A stretch of 64,000 bases of DNA from an uncultured bacterium (GTDB taxonomy: Bacteria > Bacillota > Clostridia > Oscillospirales > Ruminococcaceae): positions 20,509-84,508 of the forward strand of contig CAKXHL010000009.1 in the NCBI GenBank assembly GCA_934875375.1, read 5' to 3'. The notes beneath the pieces were generated by a model. That model saw only the letters and a program-made list of their open reading frames with translations. It did no database searches and had not been told where the DNA came from. This document shows positions 8,427 to 17,693 of this stretch, in pieces (position 1 is the stretch's first letter; every line of letters begins with the position of its first letter). The position numbers were made by a program, and so were the translations under genes.

Positions 8427-9545
8427 ATGATTCAATTAGAAGAACTGAAAAGCAAACTGCTGGAATTAAAACCGCAGATTGATGATTATCGTTCTGCCAT
8501 TGGGATGGACGATTTGCTGAAAAAACAGCAGCAACTGGAAGGAGAAACAGCAGACCCCAATTTTTGGGATGATTTGGAAAACTCTTCGAAAGTTTTGCAG
8601 CAGATCAGCCAGATCAAGGCAAAGGCTGCCACTTACACAAAAATGGAGAGTGATTACGAAGACCTGATCACTCTGATTGAGATTGCCATGGAAGAGCAGG
8701 ATGATTCTTCTTATGAAGAAATCCAGTCTCTCTATCAAGCGCTGGCCGCCTATTATGAGGAACAAAAGCTTTTGACTTTATTGTCGGGCGAATACGACGG
8801 GAAAAACGCCATTTTGACTTTTCATGCCGGAGCCGGCGGTACGGAATCTCAAGACTGGGTACAGATGTTGCTACGGATGTATACCCGCTGGGCGGAACGG
8901 CATGGGTTTAAAGTGAAAATTCTCGATATCCTCGACGGAGAGGAAGCAGGCGTGAAAAGCGCCTCGGTATTGGTAGAAGGAATGAATGCCTACGGTTATC
9001 TCAAATCGGAGACGGGGGTCCATCGATTGGTCCGGGTATCTCCCTTTGACGCATCTGGTCGGCGGCATACCTCTTTTGCCTCGCTGGAGGTTATGCCGGA
9101 AATAGATGACGATACGGCTGTGGAGATCCGGGAAGAAGATTTGAAAGTTGATACCTATCGTTCCAGTGGGGCTGGGGGCCAGCATGTCAATAAAACCGAA
9201 TCTGCGATCCGGATTACCCATATTCCCACCGGCGTGATTGTGGCCTGTCAAAATGAGCGGAGCCAGCACCAGAACCGGGAAGTTGCCATGAAAATGCTGC
9301 GTTCCAAACTGATTGAAATCAAAGAGCGGGAGCATTTGGAAAAAATTGAGGATATTAAAGGCGATCAGAAAGATATCGGATGGGGCAATCAGATTCGCTC
9401 TTATGTATTTATGCCCTATACATTGGTAAAAGATCATCGTACCGGGTTTGAAAACGGCAACATCGGAGCAGTAATGGACGGAGATCTGGATGGGTTTATC
9501 AACGCGTATCTGAAAGCCAGCAGCTTGGGACAGCTGCAAAAATAA
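8427..9545 (+). CDS. prfB: Peptide chain release factor 2
   Basis: A 372-residue RF2 that reads UGA and UAA stops. The tripeptide anticodon SPF is at 205-207 (RVSPFDASGRRHTSF), and the catalytic GGQ is at 250-252 in SGAGGQHVNKTESAIR. The frame is continuous from the start: I see no internal in-frame UGA at codons 20-30 and no CUU-UGA slippery site, so the usual autoregulatory +1 frameshift is absent. An ATG at 8427 with AAGGAGA upstream gives a full-length protein. The proBA remnant follows 13 bases later. Confidence 0.97.
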   Translation: MIQLEELKSKLLELKPQIDDYRSAIGMDDLLKKQQQLEGETADPNFWDDLENSSKVLQQISQIKAKAATYTKMESDYEDLITLIEIAMEEQDDSSYEEIQSLYQALAAYYEEQKLLTLLSGEYDGKNAILTFHAGAGGTESQDWVQMLLRMYTRWAERHGFKVKILDILDGEEAGVKSASVLVEGMNAYGYLKSETGVHRLVRVSPFDASGRRHTSFASLEVMPEIDDDTAVEIREEDLKVDTYRSSGAGGQHVNKTESAIRITHIPTGVIVACQNERSQHQNREVAMKMLRSKLIEIKEREHLEKIEDIKGDQKDIGWGNQIRSYVFMPYTLVKDHRTGFENGNIGAVMDGDLDGFINAYLKASSLGQLQK

Positions 9546-9558
9546 GAGGGAGTGTTTG

Positions 9559-10247
9559 ATGCGGGTAGTGGTAAAAGTCGGTACGTCCACGCTGGCACAT
9601 ACGACTGGGCGGTTGAATATCCGGCGGGTAGAACAGCTGTGCCGGGTGCTCAGCGATTTAAAAAATGCGGGACACCAGATTATTTTAGTTTCTTCTGGTG
9701 CAATTGGAATGGGTGCAGGTAAACTGTCGCTGCCCTGCCGGCCCAATGTGATATGTCAACAAAACAGGCAGCAGCTGCGGTGGGGCAATGTGAACTGATG
9801 TACGTTTATGATAAGCTTTTTACCGAGTATAATCATACGGTTGCCCAAATGCTCTTGAGCGGAGAGGATTTGGAAAACAGCGGACGGCGGGTGAATTTTC
9901 AAAACACGCTTTACCGGTTGTTGGAATTGGGTGCATTGCCGATTGTCAATGAAAATGATACCATTGCCACAGAAGAAATTGCCGTGGGGGACAACGATAC
10001 TCTGGCCGCGATTGTAGCCAAATGTGCTGGTGCAGAACTGTTGGTTCTACTCAGCGACATCGACGGCCTGTTTACCTCAGATCCCCGCAAGGATCCGGAT
10101 GCCTGTCTGATTCCCTTGGTGGAAGCGTTAACGCCGGAGATTTATGCGCTGGCAGGAGAAAAGGGGAGCGACTTGTCTTGCGGCGGCATGGCAACGAAGC
10201 TGAAAGCGGTAAAAACGGCAATGGAAAATGGTTTTGATATGATCTTT
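9559..10247 (+). pseudogene. proB: Glutamate 5-kinase remnant (frameshift, 3' end lost)
   Basis: The first enzyme of proline synthesis (glutamate to glutamyl-5-phosphate), now broken. The first frame from ATG 9559 (GAGGGA upstream) encodes VVVKVGTSTLAH, LVSSGAIGMGAGKLSLP and then goes out of frame at about 9746-9755. The second frame resumes with MSTKQAAAAVGQCELM and continues through VNENDTIATEEIAVGDNDTLAAIVA and LLVLLSDIDGLFTSDP to GGMATKLKAVKTAMENGFDMI. A one-base loss (or two-base gain) explains the frame change. At about 10240 the gene fuses abruptly to the interior of proA, losing the ProB C-terminus. With two separate lesions the kinase cannot be made intact. Confidence 0.92.
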
Positions 10248-10906
10248 TGATCCCGCGCGGCGGCAAAGGCCTGATTTCTACTTGTGTTGCCAATGCAAAA
10301 GTCCCCTGTATTCAAACTGGCACAGGTATTTGCCACATTTACGTGGATAAAGCGGCTGAATTTGGAATGGCGCTGGATATCATTGAAAATGCGAAAACCA
10401 GCCGACCTTCTGTTTGCAATGCAGAAGAAATTTGTTTGGTTCATTCTGACATTGCAGGTCGGTTTTTGCCTGAATTAAAACGGCGGTTGGTCGATGAGCA
10501 GAAGGATCATCCAGTAGAACTGCGGCTCAATGCCCGTGCACGAAAAATAATTTCTGGAATTCCGGCAAAAGAACAGGATTTTGATACCGAGTTTTTGGAT
10601 TACATTCTTGCAGTTAAGGTGGTGGATTCCGTGGAGGAAGCAGTTTCCCATATTTCTGTTCACTCCACCGGTCACAGTGAGGCGATCATCACAGCGGACA
10701 CAACTGCGGCTCGATACTTTACTGCGCATGTGGACAGCGCGGCTGTCTATGTTAATGCATCTACCCGATTTACGGATGGAGGAGAATTCGGTTTGGGGTG
10801 CGAAATGGGAATTTCGACACAAAAACTTCATGCCAGAGGCCCTTTAGGCTTAGAGGAATTATGCAGTTATAAATATGTGATTGAAGGAAATGGGCAGGTA
10901 AGATAG
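10247..10906 (+). pseudogene. proA: Gamma-glutamyl phosphate reductase remnant, 5' half deleted
   Basis: About 219 residues of the C-terminal half of ProA (glutamyl phosphate to glutamate semialdehyde). They start inside the conserved segment LLIPRGGKGLI and include GTGICHIYVDKAA, the catalytic-cysteine motif RPSVCNAEE, HSTGHSEAIIT and FTDGGEFGLGCEMGISTQKLHARGPLGL. About 200 N-terminal residues, most of the NADPH-binding part, are missing. The upstream sequence is proB, in another frame, so one deletion of perhaps 0.7 kb removed the proB/proA boundary. The apparent TTG start is only an accident of the junction. Downstream is a strong terminator. Confidence 0.92.
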
Positions 10907-10969
10907 GGGCATAAATTTAATTGCAAACAGAATGGAAAAAACGAATCTCATTTATGCTACAAATAAGTA

Positions 10970-11012
10970 CCAAAAAACCGGCAGGTTCTTTTGAACTGCC
11001 GGTTTTTTGGTG
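10970..11012 (+). terminator. Terminator after proBA
   Basis: Long inverted repeat CCAAAAAACCGGCA...TGCCGGTTTTTTGG with an inner GTTC/GAAC extension and TTTT loop; works in either direction. Its persistence marks the original end of the prfB-proBA unit. Confidence 0.85.
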
Positions 11013-11403
11013 AGATGCTGTATAAAAATCCTATCAATATAGGAAGAATTGGTTGTCCGCCTGATCATTGGTTCGGTATTCCGTCCATACCCGATGGCCT
11101 CGGCGGTAATGATTCCTTGGAATGACTATATCTTACCAATTGATTGTTACCTCCTTATAAACAAAAATAGAAATAATTGCAAAACGAATGTGAAGCTTTT
11201 AAGAGGAAAAGTGAAAAGAGATTGATTTTAGGGTGAAACGGTTCTCTGTTATTTTTTTCGGGTACGATAGGCCTAGAAAAGAAATGTTGATTGGAGATAA
11301 GACGAGGGGGATACTCTGGCTTCATCGGTCTTTTTTTTCCTTCTTGTCCATATACTGCATTGTAAAGTTCGTCTTGCAAAATAGGCAAAGGGGGATTCAG
11401 GAC
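11013..11403. other. Intergenic region before spoIIM
   Basis: About 390 bases between the proBA terminator and the chosen spoIIM start. A minus-strand GGAGG at about 11148-11153 precedes only a 20-30 codon frame without an ATG, so I do not call a gene. The plus-strand open frame from 11233 to 11403 looks non-coding (basic, no family resemblance). Confidence 0.4.
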
Positions 11404-12027
11404 TTGGTAAAAAGAGCAGGAAGAGGACAGCAATTTAAACGTGGTATCCGAAAACTTTTTTATCGCAATGAAATCTTTTTTTTGCTGGCAGTGTTGTTTT
11501 TGGTCGGCGTTTTGCTCGGCGCTTGTTTAATCCGGGCAAATGGAGACAGTTTGCGGGGATTTATTCGCCAGTTGGTAGCAGGCTTTTCGGGAGGGCGCGG
11601 TGAACAAACGATTGCAGAAACTTTTTTACAGTCTCTGGCTGGATCAGCAGTTTTTTTGCTGGCGATTTTTCTATGTGGATTTTGTGCGGTAGGGCAGCCG
11701 TTGATCTGTCTTGCTTTATTGTTTCGCGGTATGGGATATGGTTTGACCGCCGGAGGGATTTACAGCGTATACGGAATCAGCGGAATGGGTTATGTGGCGC
11801 TACTTTTATTACCAAACTGCATTTTGACTGCATTGATTTTGCTCTGGGCGGGGCAAAGCGCATTTCGTTTTTCTACCGGTTTGTATGGAGCGATGAAAGG
11901 TTCTGGTAAAATGACCGCCCGTCCATATTGCCTTGAGTTTTCTTTTTTGGCGGCGGGTCTGTTTGCAGCAGCGTTAATAGACAGTGTTTGCAGTTATTGG
12001 TTGGGCGGTCTATTCTCTCCCATATGA
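11404..12027 (+). CDS. spoIIM: Stage II sporulation protein M
   Basis: A roughly 207-residue polytopic membrane protein of the SpoIIM/DUF95 family. In endospore formers SpoIIM is part of the SpoIIDMP peptidoglycan-remodelling machine that drives engulfment. About five hydrophobic segments are visible, beginning with IFFLLAVLFLVGVLLGACL; the central GQPLICLALLFRGMGYGLTAGGIYSVYG is the family core. I chose the TTG at 11404, preceded by AAAGGGGG, because it gives the usual length (B. subtilis SpoIIM is about 214); the longer GTG start at 11233 adds an unrelated basic leader. It indicates a sporulating lineage. Confidence 0.8.
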   Translation: MVKRAGRGQQFKRGIRKLFYRNEIFFLLAVLFLVGVLLGACLIRANGDSLRGFIRQLVAGFSGGRGEQTIAETFLQSLAGSAVFLLAIFLCGFCAVGQPLICLALLFRGMGYGLTAGGIYSVYGISGMGYVALLLLPNCILTALILLWAGQSAFRFSTGLYGAMKGSGKMTARPYCLEFSFLAAGLFAAALIDSVCSYWLGGLFSPI

Positions 12028-12134
12028 CAAAATGAGAGATTGTTCACAGAAAAGATATGAAATTTTTCGGATTTATGGTATGATAAAATAGAACGGATTT
12101 TCCGTAATGTGAAAAATCAGGAGAGATTCATCCA

Positions 12135-12944
12135 ATGGGACTTATTTCCAATATGTTTAACTATTCTAAACCAGGCCCGGGCATTGAGAAAGAAGAACAG
12201 CAAAAACGCCGTTTTTTTCTGTTTTTTGAGCTGTTTTTCCGTAAGTTTTGGAAGCTGATCCAGTTAAATTTGTTATATATTCTTTTCTGGATTCCTCCGC
12301 TCATCGCCGGCACGTTGCTGACACCATATAATGCAACGCTGGCTTATTTGGCCTTTTTTCTGGTAGGAACTTTTACCGCTGGCCCGGCTACGGCGGGCGC
12401 GATTTACATTCTCCGGAATTTTGCCACGCAAACGCCAGTGTTTTTACTGTCAGACTTTTTCCAGCAGTTTAAGGAAAATTATAAACAATCAGCGCTGGCG
12501 TTTTTATTTAATTCTCTTGCTTTGTTTGCCTGCTACGCTTCTTATTTGTTTTACGGAGAACACCTGAACATGGGATTTATGAATTATGTGTTCAAAGCGA
12601 TGGTTCTCATTATGGCGTTGCTTGTGGCATTTGAAACGTTCCATGTGTTTTTGATGATCGTAACAGTTGATCTGAAACTCAGAGATATTTTTAAAAACTG
12701 CTTTTTGTTTTCGATTTTGAATTTGGTTCGGAATTTTTGCAGCTTATTGTTTGCAGTAGGCTTTTTATGGTTGGAATACAAGTTTTTTCCGCTTTCCATG
12801 TTTATCTTCCCTTTTATCGGATTGACGCTACCGCTGTTTATTATTACGTTTAACGCATATCCCGTAGTAAAGAAATATGCGATTGACCCTTACTATGAAA
12901 CGCAAGGGGATAAGCCGAAAGATGAAAGCGTTTTTGAAGACTGA
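12135..12944 (+). CDS. YesL family (DUF624) membrane protein
   Basis: A 269-residue integral membrane protein with six or more hydrophobic helices. The LNLLYILFWIPPLIAGTLLT and GPATAGAIYILRNFATQTP segments, followed by a helix pair and the DLKLRDIFKNCFLFS turn, match the DUF624/YesL family often found near carbohydrate transport genes. Function unknown. ATG 12135 is preceded by AGGAGAG. It ends in a charged cytosolic tail (DKPKDESVFED). It sits between spoIIM and a shared terminator. Confidence 0.75.
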   Translation: MGLISNMFNYSKPGPGIEKEEQQKRRFFLFFELFFRKFWKLIQLNLLYILFWIPPLIAGTLLTPYNATLAYLAFFLVGTFTAGPATAGAIYILRNFATQTPVFLLSDFFQQFKENYKQSALAFLFNSLALFACYASYLFYGEHLNMGFMNYVFKAMVLIMALLVAFETFHVFLMIVTVDLKLRDIFKNCFLFSILNLVRNFCSLLFAVGFLWLEYKFFPLSMFIFPFIGLTLPLFIITFNAYPVVKKYAIDPYYETQGDKPKDESVFED

Positions 12945-12960
12945 TTAAAAATTCAAAATT

Positions 12961-12999
12961 AAAAATAAAGGCCGTGGAGAATCCACGGCCTTTATTTTT
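12961..12999. terminator. Bidirectional terminator
   Basis: Inverted repeat AAATAAAGGCCGTGGA / TCCACGGCCTTTATTT with A-run and T-run flanks. It separates the convergent yesL-like (plus) and cmpB-like (minus) genes. Confidence 0.9.
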
Positions 13000-13408
13000 A
13001 ACGAAGCTTTAATTCCAAAGAATGAGATTGGAAAAAACGGTTGATTTGGTTACTGAGAAAAAGAAGCGGAAAGGTCAAAACAAACCAGAAAAAAGAGAAC
13101 AACGGACATACCTGCCCTAAAAAATTCATCCACTGACTGCTGTAATCCCATACGTGCCAATGCATCCATAAATTAACAATGATGCCGGTAAAAAGTTCGA
13201 CAATCGTAATCAGCGCGGAGCCCAGAAAGCATTTTTTCCAAATAGATAAGGCTCTGGCGTAAATGTTGGCTAAATGGATTCCAACAAAGCATATACCTCC
13301 TGCCAGCGTCATCGTCCAGTGCGTGTTGCCCCTCCATAAAATTTCCAACAGACTGTATCCCGCTGCACCGATGGAAAAAACCGAAAGCAATTCCCCTTTT
13401 TTTACCAC
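12998..13408 (-). CDS. CmpB-like putative ABC-transporter type IV membrane protein
   Basis: A 136-residue membrane protein with about four helices. The sequence GAAGYSLLEILWRGNTHWTMTLAGG and the later ELFTGIIVNLWMHWHVWDYSSQWMNFLGQVCP are the hallmarks of the CmpB (putative ABC transporter type IV) family of Firmicutes; its role is unknown. The start at 13408 is preceded by minus-strand AAAAGAGG. No partner ATPase is adjacent, and the protein is about half the length of longer family members. Confidence 0.7.
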   Translation of the reverse strand: MVKKGELLSVFSIGAAGYSLLEILWRGNTHWTMTLAGGICFVGIHLANIYARALSIWKKCFLGSALITIVELFTGIIVNLWMHWHVWDYSSQWMNFLGQVCPLFSFFWFVLTFPLLFLSNQINRFFQSHSLELKLR

Positions 13409-13554
13409 AAAAAGACCTCTTTTCTGCCGTTTATAGGTATATTTTTAGGAGGAAAAGCACATTTTATCACAGTGAATTTTTGGATGTGCTTTTGTTGACA
13501 AAGGCAGGGGAATCTTCTATCATAAAAACAAATGACGGCAAAGAAGGTGCAGAT

Positions 13555-15138
13555 ATGTGGCAGATCGAAATACTGGATTCTTCCCTGCGGGATGGTGCTC
13601 AGGCGGAGGGAATTTTTTATTCGCTGGAGGATAAGCTGCGAATTGCCTATGCTCTGGACCGCATCGGAATCGGATTTATTGAAGCGGGTAATCCGGCGTC
13701 TAACCCGAAAGATATGGAGCTGTTTTGTCGAATTGCGGAGCATCCATTACAACAGGCAAAGATGGTAGCGTTTGGTGCGACCCGCAGGCCTGGTATCCGG
13801 GTAGAGGAGGATGCAGGCTGTTCTGCGTTAATAGCAGCCGGAACCGATTATGTGTCGATTTTTGGAAAAAGCTGGGATTTGCATGTTTCTCAAGTGTTGA
13901 AAACTTCTTTGTCTGAGAATTTAAAGATGATTCAGGAAACGGTATCTTATTTTTCCAAGGCAGGGAAAATGGTTTTTTTTGATGCGGAGCATTTTTTTGA
14001 TGGATACCGTAACAATCCTTCTTACGCTATGCAGACAATTTTGGCAGCAGAGCAGGCAGGTGCAGAAAGAATTGTTTTATGTGATACCAATGGAGGAAGC
14101 TTTCCGCAGGAAATTGCTGCCGTGGTAGAAGCAGTTAAAAAAGTTTGCCATGTGCCACTGGGAATTCACTGCCACAATGATATGGATTGTGCAGTAGCGG
14201 CGAGCATGATGGCGGTTGAGGCCGGCTGCGAACAGGTGCAGGGAACCTTTTTGGGATATGGAGAACGCTGCGGCAACGCAAATTTATCCGCAATTATCCC
14301 TACTCTGCAATTAAAAAAGAAATATCGGTGTATTCCCGGCTCCCTTTTGCCGGAACTGACTCATACGGCCCGGTATATTGCGGAAGTTGCCAACTATTTG
14401 ATTTCGCCATCCTCTCCTTACGTGGGGAAAAGTGCTTTTTCCCATAAGGGGGGGATGCATGTAGACGGCGTACAGAAGCTGCAGCGCTCTTTTGAACATA
14501 TTGACCCGGAAACAGTTGGAAACCGTCGAAATTTGCTTGTTTCTGAAATGGCGGGTAGGACTGCTATCTTGAACCGAATTATGCGTATTGATCCGTCTGT
14601 GACGAAGTTTTCACCGATTACCGAGCAGATTATCTCTCAAATTAAGCAGATGGAATATCATGGATATCAATTTGAAACAGCGCTTGCCAGCGTAGATGTT
14701 CTGATTCAAAAAGCGCTGGGCCGGATGAAAGAGTACTTTACACTGCGCCATTTCAAAATTATCGGGGAACAGAATGAGGATGGCGAGGAGCGTCTGGCAT
14801 CCGCTTTGGTCAAAATACGAGTGGGTGATCGAGAAGAAATGACCGCAGCAGAGGGAGCGGGTCCTGTTCATGCTTTGGACCGGGCACTGCGCAAAGCTCT
14901 GGAAGTATTTTATCCGTCTTTGGCAAAAGTACGTCTAATCGATTATAAAGTTCGGGTGATGACACCGGAAGATGCAACAGCGGCAACGGTCCGCGTTTTA
15001 ATTGAAAGTACAGATGGGGAAAACGTTTGGACAACAGTTGGGGCATCGCCGGATATTATTGAGGCGAGCTGGAAGGCACTGGTAGACTCAATGGAGTACA
15101 AGCTGTTGAAAGATGAACAAAAAGGATGTGATTTATAG
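13555..15138 (+). CDS. cimA: Citramalate synthase (LeuA/CimA family)
   Basis: A 527-residue Claisen-condensing enzyme of the isopropylmalate/homocitrate/citramalate synthase family: acetyl-CoA + pyruvate to (R)-citramalate, the threonine-independent entry to isoleucine. The barrel opens with LDSSLRDGAQAEGI (family LRDGxQ), and continues with ERIVLCDTNGGSFP, GIHCHNDMDCAVA (metal-binding HxHND) and GTFLGYGERCGNANL. The region KSAFSHKGGMHVDGV and a C-terminal LeuA-type regulatory domain (from about 410) match the long citramalate synthase subtype. Start at ATG 13555. Alternatives are isopropylmalate or homocitrate synthase; length and motifs favour CimA. Isoleucine control also appears in the ileS T-box of this window. 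Confidence 0.85.
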   Translation: MWQIEILDSSLRDGAQAEGIFYSLEDKLRIAYALDRIGIGFIEAGNPASNPKDMELFCRIAEHPLQQAKMVAFGATRRPGIRVEEDAGCSALIAAGTDYVSIFGKSWDLHVSQVLKTSLSENLKMIQETVSYFSKAGKMVFFDAEHFFDGYRNNPSYAMQTILAAEQAGAERIVLCDTNGGSFPQEIAAVVEAVKKVCHVPLGIHCHNDMDCAVAASMMAVEAGCEQVQGTFLGYGERCGNANLSAIIPTLQLKKKYRCIPGSLLPELTHTARYIAEVANYLISPSSPYVGKSAFSHKGGMHVDGVQKLQRSFEHIDPETVGNRRNLLVSEMAGRTAILNRIMRIDPSVTKFSPITEQIISQIKQMEYHGYQFETALASVDVLIQKALGRMKEYFTLRHFKIIGEQNEDGEERLASALVKIRVGDREEMTAAEGAGPVHALDRALRKALEVFYPSLAKVRLIDYKVRVMTPEDATAATVRVLIESTDGENVWTTVGASPDIIEASWKALVDSMEYKLLKDEQKGCDL

Positions 15139-15264
15139 GTTTTTGTCAACAGTTGGAAGCCGGATCAATAAAAACAAATACGTGGTTTTAAAATTTATCC
15201 AGGCAGCGAAGAGGCTTAGGGTCACCGTTTGCAAAAGAAAAAATTAAAAAATAGTTATTTCACA

Positions 15265-15294
15265 AAAGCTAAAGGTTCTCCTTTGGCTTTTTTT
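15265..15294 (+). terminator. Terminator after cimA
   Basis: Inverted repeat AAAGCTAAAGG / CCTTTGGCTTT (one wobble) followed by TTTTT, upstream of the marR promoter. Confidence 0.7.
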
Positions 15295-15330
15295 CTAATC
15301 ATAAAATGATATAAGACGACCCTTTTTTCG

Positions 15331-15400
15331 TAAGGTGCCTAATGAGATTGACAAAGATTGGAAAGCGTTGTAAAATAGGTATGAATAATTAGGTGCCTAA
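15331..15400 (+). promoter_or_regulatory. marR promoter flanked by two MarR-type operators
   Basis: TTGACA (15348-15353), a 17-base spacer and TAAAAT (15371-15376) form a near-consensus promoter. It is bracketed by two copies of the same dyad: TAAGGTGCCTAA at 15331-15342 and the perfect TTAGG-TG-CCTAA at 15389-15400, the latter just before the ribosome site of marR. The placement predicts autorepression of the marR-ABC operon. Confidence 0.8.
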
Positions 15401-15417
15401 TAAAAAGGAGGGGTACA

Positions 15418-15873
15418 GTGACAGAGGTTTCCGGCGAGGAGCTGATGCATTTATTCCGATATTGCTTTAATCTGATGCGCCGAAGGTATCATCAGACGGT
15501 ACACGGTAAGGTAGGCACCCGGCAGGGACAGGGGAAAATTTTATCTGTCTTACGTCGGGAAGACGGCATCGGTCAAAAAGAATTGGCCGAACGGCTGCAA
15601 ATCCGTCCGGCTTCTTTGAGTGAACTATTGGACAAAATGCAGAAAAGCGGTTGGATTCAGCGCAGGGTCAACGAGAAAGACAGACGAAAAATCAATATTT
15701 TTCTGACAGAAGATGGGAAAGGCATATCTCAGCAGATGATCGAAGCACGGCGGGATATGGCGAGTACTGTTTTTGGCGTATTGAACGAGGAGGAACAAGA
15801 GCAGTTGGAGATGCTTTTATCGAAGTTAATCTCAGAACTGGAAAAAAACCAGGGAGAAGAGTTTTCAGGTTAA
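15418..15873 (+). CDS. MarR family transcriptional regulator
   Basis: A 151-residue winged-helix repressor, starting at GTG 15418 with AAAGGAGG upstream. The DNA-binding core GIGQKELAERLQIRPASLSELLDKMQKSGWIQRRVNEKDRRK (helix-turn-helix plus the DxR wing) is typical MarR. It is the first gene of an operon with two ABC exporter half-transporters, so it probably represses them until a toxic ligand binds. The two TTAGGTGCCTAA dyads around its promoter are the likely operators. Confidence 0.93.
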   Translation: MTEVSGEELMHLFRYCFNLMRRRYHQTVHGKVGTRQGQGKILSVLRREDGIGQKELAERLQIRPASLSELLDKMQKSGWIQRRVNEKDRRKINIFLTEDGKGISQQMIEARRDMASTVFGVLNEEEQEQLEMLLSKLISELEKNQGEEFSG

Positions 15874-15953
15874 AATTCGTGATTTTATCAGTAAGGAGGT
15901 GAAATGCCTATTTTGGGTGTTTAAAATATTTTGAGGGAGGTAAAAGGAAAATT

Positions 15954-17693
15954 ATGCTGACACGTTTTTTAAAAAAACATGGATGGCGATATATTCCGGG
16001 CTTTTTATTTTTATTGGTCAGCTCATATATTACAACACTGGCACCGATTGCATTGGGGCATGCGATCGATTATATGGACATGGATGTAGCGTTAATTGAC
16101 CAAAGTAAGGTGTACAGACAAGCCTTTTATATTATTCTGATCGCGGTAGGCGTTTTTATCACCCGTTATATTTGGCGGTACTTTATTATCGGAAATTCAC
16201 GTTTTTTAGAGAATTTTTTACGAGAAGAGTTATTTGTTAAATTGGAAAATCTACCGGTATCCTATCTTTCCAAGCAGCGTTCCGGAGATCTGATGGCATA
16301 CGCGGTTAACGATGTAGGCGCAGTGCGGATGACCTTTGGACAAGTAGTTTCCATGTCAGTGAGCGGGCTTTCCACGGCGGTGATGGCCATTTACAGCATG
16401 GTGACTGAAGTGGATCCTAAGTTAACAGTATTGGCCCTTTTGCCAGTTCCGGCAGCGGTTTTTATCATCATTAAGCTGGGGGGAATTGTCCGGCGAAAAT
16501 TCCGTTATGTGCAGTCGTTGTTTTCGGAGTTATCCGGTGAAGTCAATGAAACGATTATGGGCGTACAGGTAATCAAAAGCTTTGCCAAAGAAGAAGAGCG
16601 CCTGGATGAATTTTCGGACATCAGCAAGACGATGTATGACGCTAATGTTAATCTTGCGGACACATCTTCTATGATCTGGCCTTCTATTTCCGTGATATTT
16701 GGATTGTGCTATGCCATAGGCTTGATTATCGGCGGGCACATGGTGCTGGCCGGCAATCTGTCGCTGGGCGCCTTGGTCACCTTTAATGGCTCTTTGTTGT
16801 TGGTACAGCAGCCGGTTATGTCTTTGGGCCGTATTATTAATATGCTGCAAAGAGGTCTTGCCTCTTATAAGCGGCTGCAGATTATTCTGGAGCATCCCGG
16901 CATACCGGAGGCGGAAATGAAGGATGCAAAAGAGCCGGTTGGCGGCGATGTGGAAATCACAAATTTGACTTTCCGCTATCCGGAAACGGAAAGCAACGCT
17001 TTGAGCAATATTTCTCTGCGTCTTCCCAAAGGGGCTACGTTGGGTGTGGTTGGACCAACGGGTAGCGGTAAAACGACGTTGATGCACCTTTTGCTCAAAA
17101 TGTACCCTGTGCCGGAGCAAAGCATCTATATTGGCGGAAAGGATATCACCGAAATTCCGGCAAAGGCGGTACGCGAACAGGCAGGATTTGTACCGCAGGA
17201 CGGCTTTTTGTTTTCTGCTTCCATCCGTGACAACATCAAATTTTATCAACCGGGAGCAACAGATGAAGACATGGTGCGGGCGGCGAAGCTGGCCAGTGTG
17301 CATGATGATATTACAGCATTTCCGGATGGATATGATACACAGGTGGGCGAACGGGGAACGCACCTATCCGGTGGTCAAAAGCAGAGAATCGCATTGGCAA
17401 GAGCACTGATCCGCAATCCGCAGCTGTTGATTTTGGATGATACTCTCAGTGCGGTAGATAACCATACGGAACAGCAGATTCTGGCAAGGCTTTCGGACTA
17501 TTACGATGGAAAGACAACCGTAATCGTTTCTCATCGGCTCAGTGCGGTGAAGCATGCATGGGAGATCATTTTTATTAAAGATGGGCAGATTGAAGAAAGA
17601 GGAACCCACGAGCAGTTGATGGCTTTAGATGGTTTGTATGCGCATATGTACCGTCAGCAGGAGGAAGGGGGAGATTGTGATGAAAAAAAATAA
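15954..17693 (+). CDS. ABC exporter half-transporter, degenerate-site subunit (BmrC/YheI-like)
   Basis: A 579-residue type IV ABC exporter with an N-terminal six-helix membrane domain and a C-terminal ATPase. Walker A is GPTGSGKTT, the Q-loop is in GFVPQDGFLF, the signature is HLSGGQKQR, Walker B is LLILDD and the switch histidine is in VSHRLSA. The residue after Walker B, usually the catalytic Glu, is Asp (LILDDTLSAVD). That marks the degenerate-site partner of heterodimeric exporters such as BmrCD, LmrCD and TM287/288. It overlaps the next gene by 14 bases, fitting equal stoichiometry. Probable role: multidrug or toxic-metabolite efflux under MarR control. Confidence 0.92.
   Translation: MLTRFLKKHGWRYIPGFLFLLVSSYITTLAPIALGHAIDYMDMDVALIDQSKVYRQAFYIILIAVGVFITRYIWRYFIIGNSRFLENFLREELFVKLENLPVSYLSKQRSGDLMAYAVNDVGAVRMTFGQVVSMSVSGLSTAVMAIYSMVTEVDPKLTVLALLPVPAAVFIIIKLGGIVRRKFRYVQSLFSELSGEVNETIMGVQVIKSFAKEEERLDEFSDISKTMYDANVNLADTSSMIWPSISVIFGLCYAIGLIIGGHMVLAGNLSLGALVTFNGSLLLVQQPVMSLGRIINMLQRGLASYKRLQIILEHPGIPEAEMKDAKEPVGGDVEITNLTFRYPETESNALSNISLRLPKGATLGVVGPTGSGKTTLMHLLLKMYPVPEQSIYIGGKDITEIPAKAVREQAGFVPQDGFLFSASIRDNIKFYQPGATDEDMVRAAKLASVHDDITAFPDGYDTQVGERGTHLSGGQKQRIALARALIRNPQLLILDDTLSAVDNHTEQQILARLSDYYDGKTTVIVSHRLSAVKHAWEIIFIKDGQIEERGTHEQLMALDGLYAHMYRQQEEGGDCDEKK

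Noticed and set aside
11233..11403. N-terminal extension of SpoIIM from GTG 11233
   Set aside because: Adds 57 basic residues absent from the family; a good ribosome site precedes TTG 11404.
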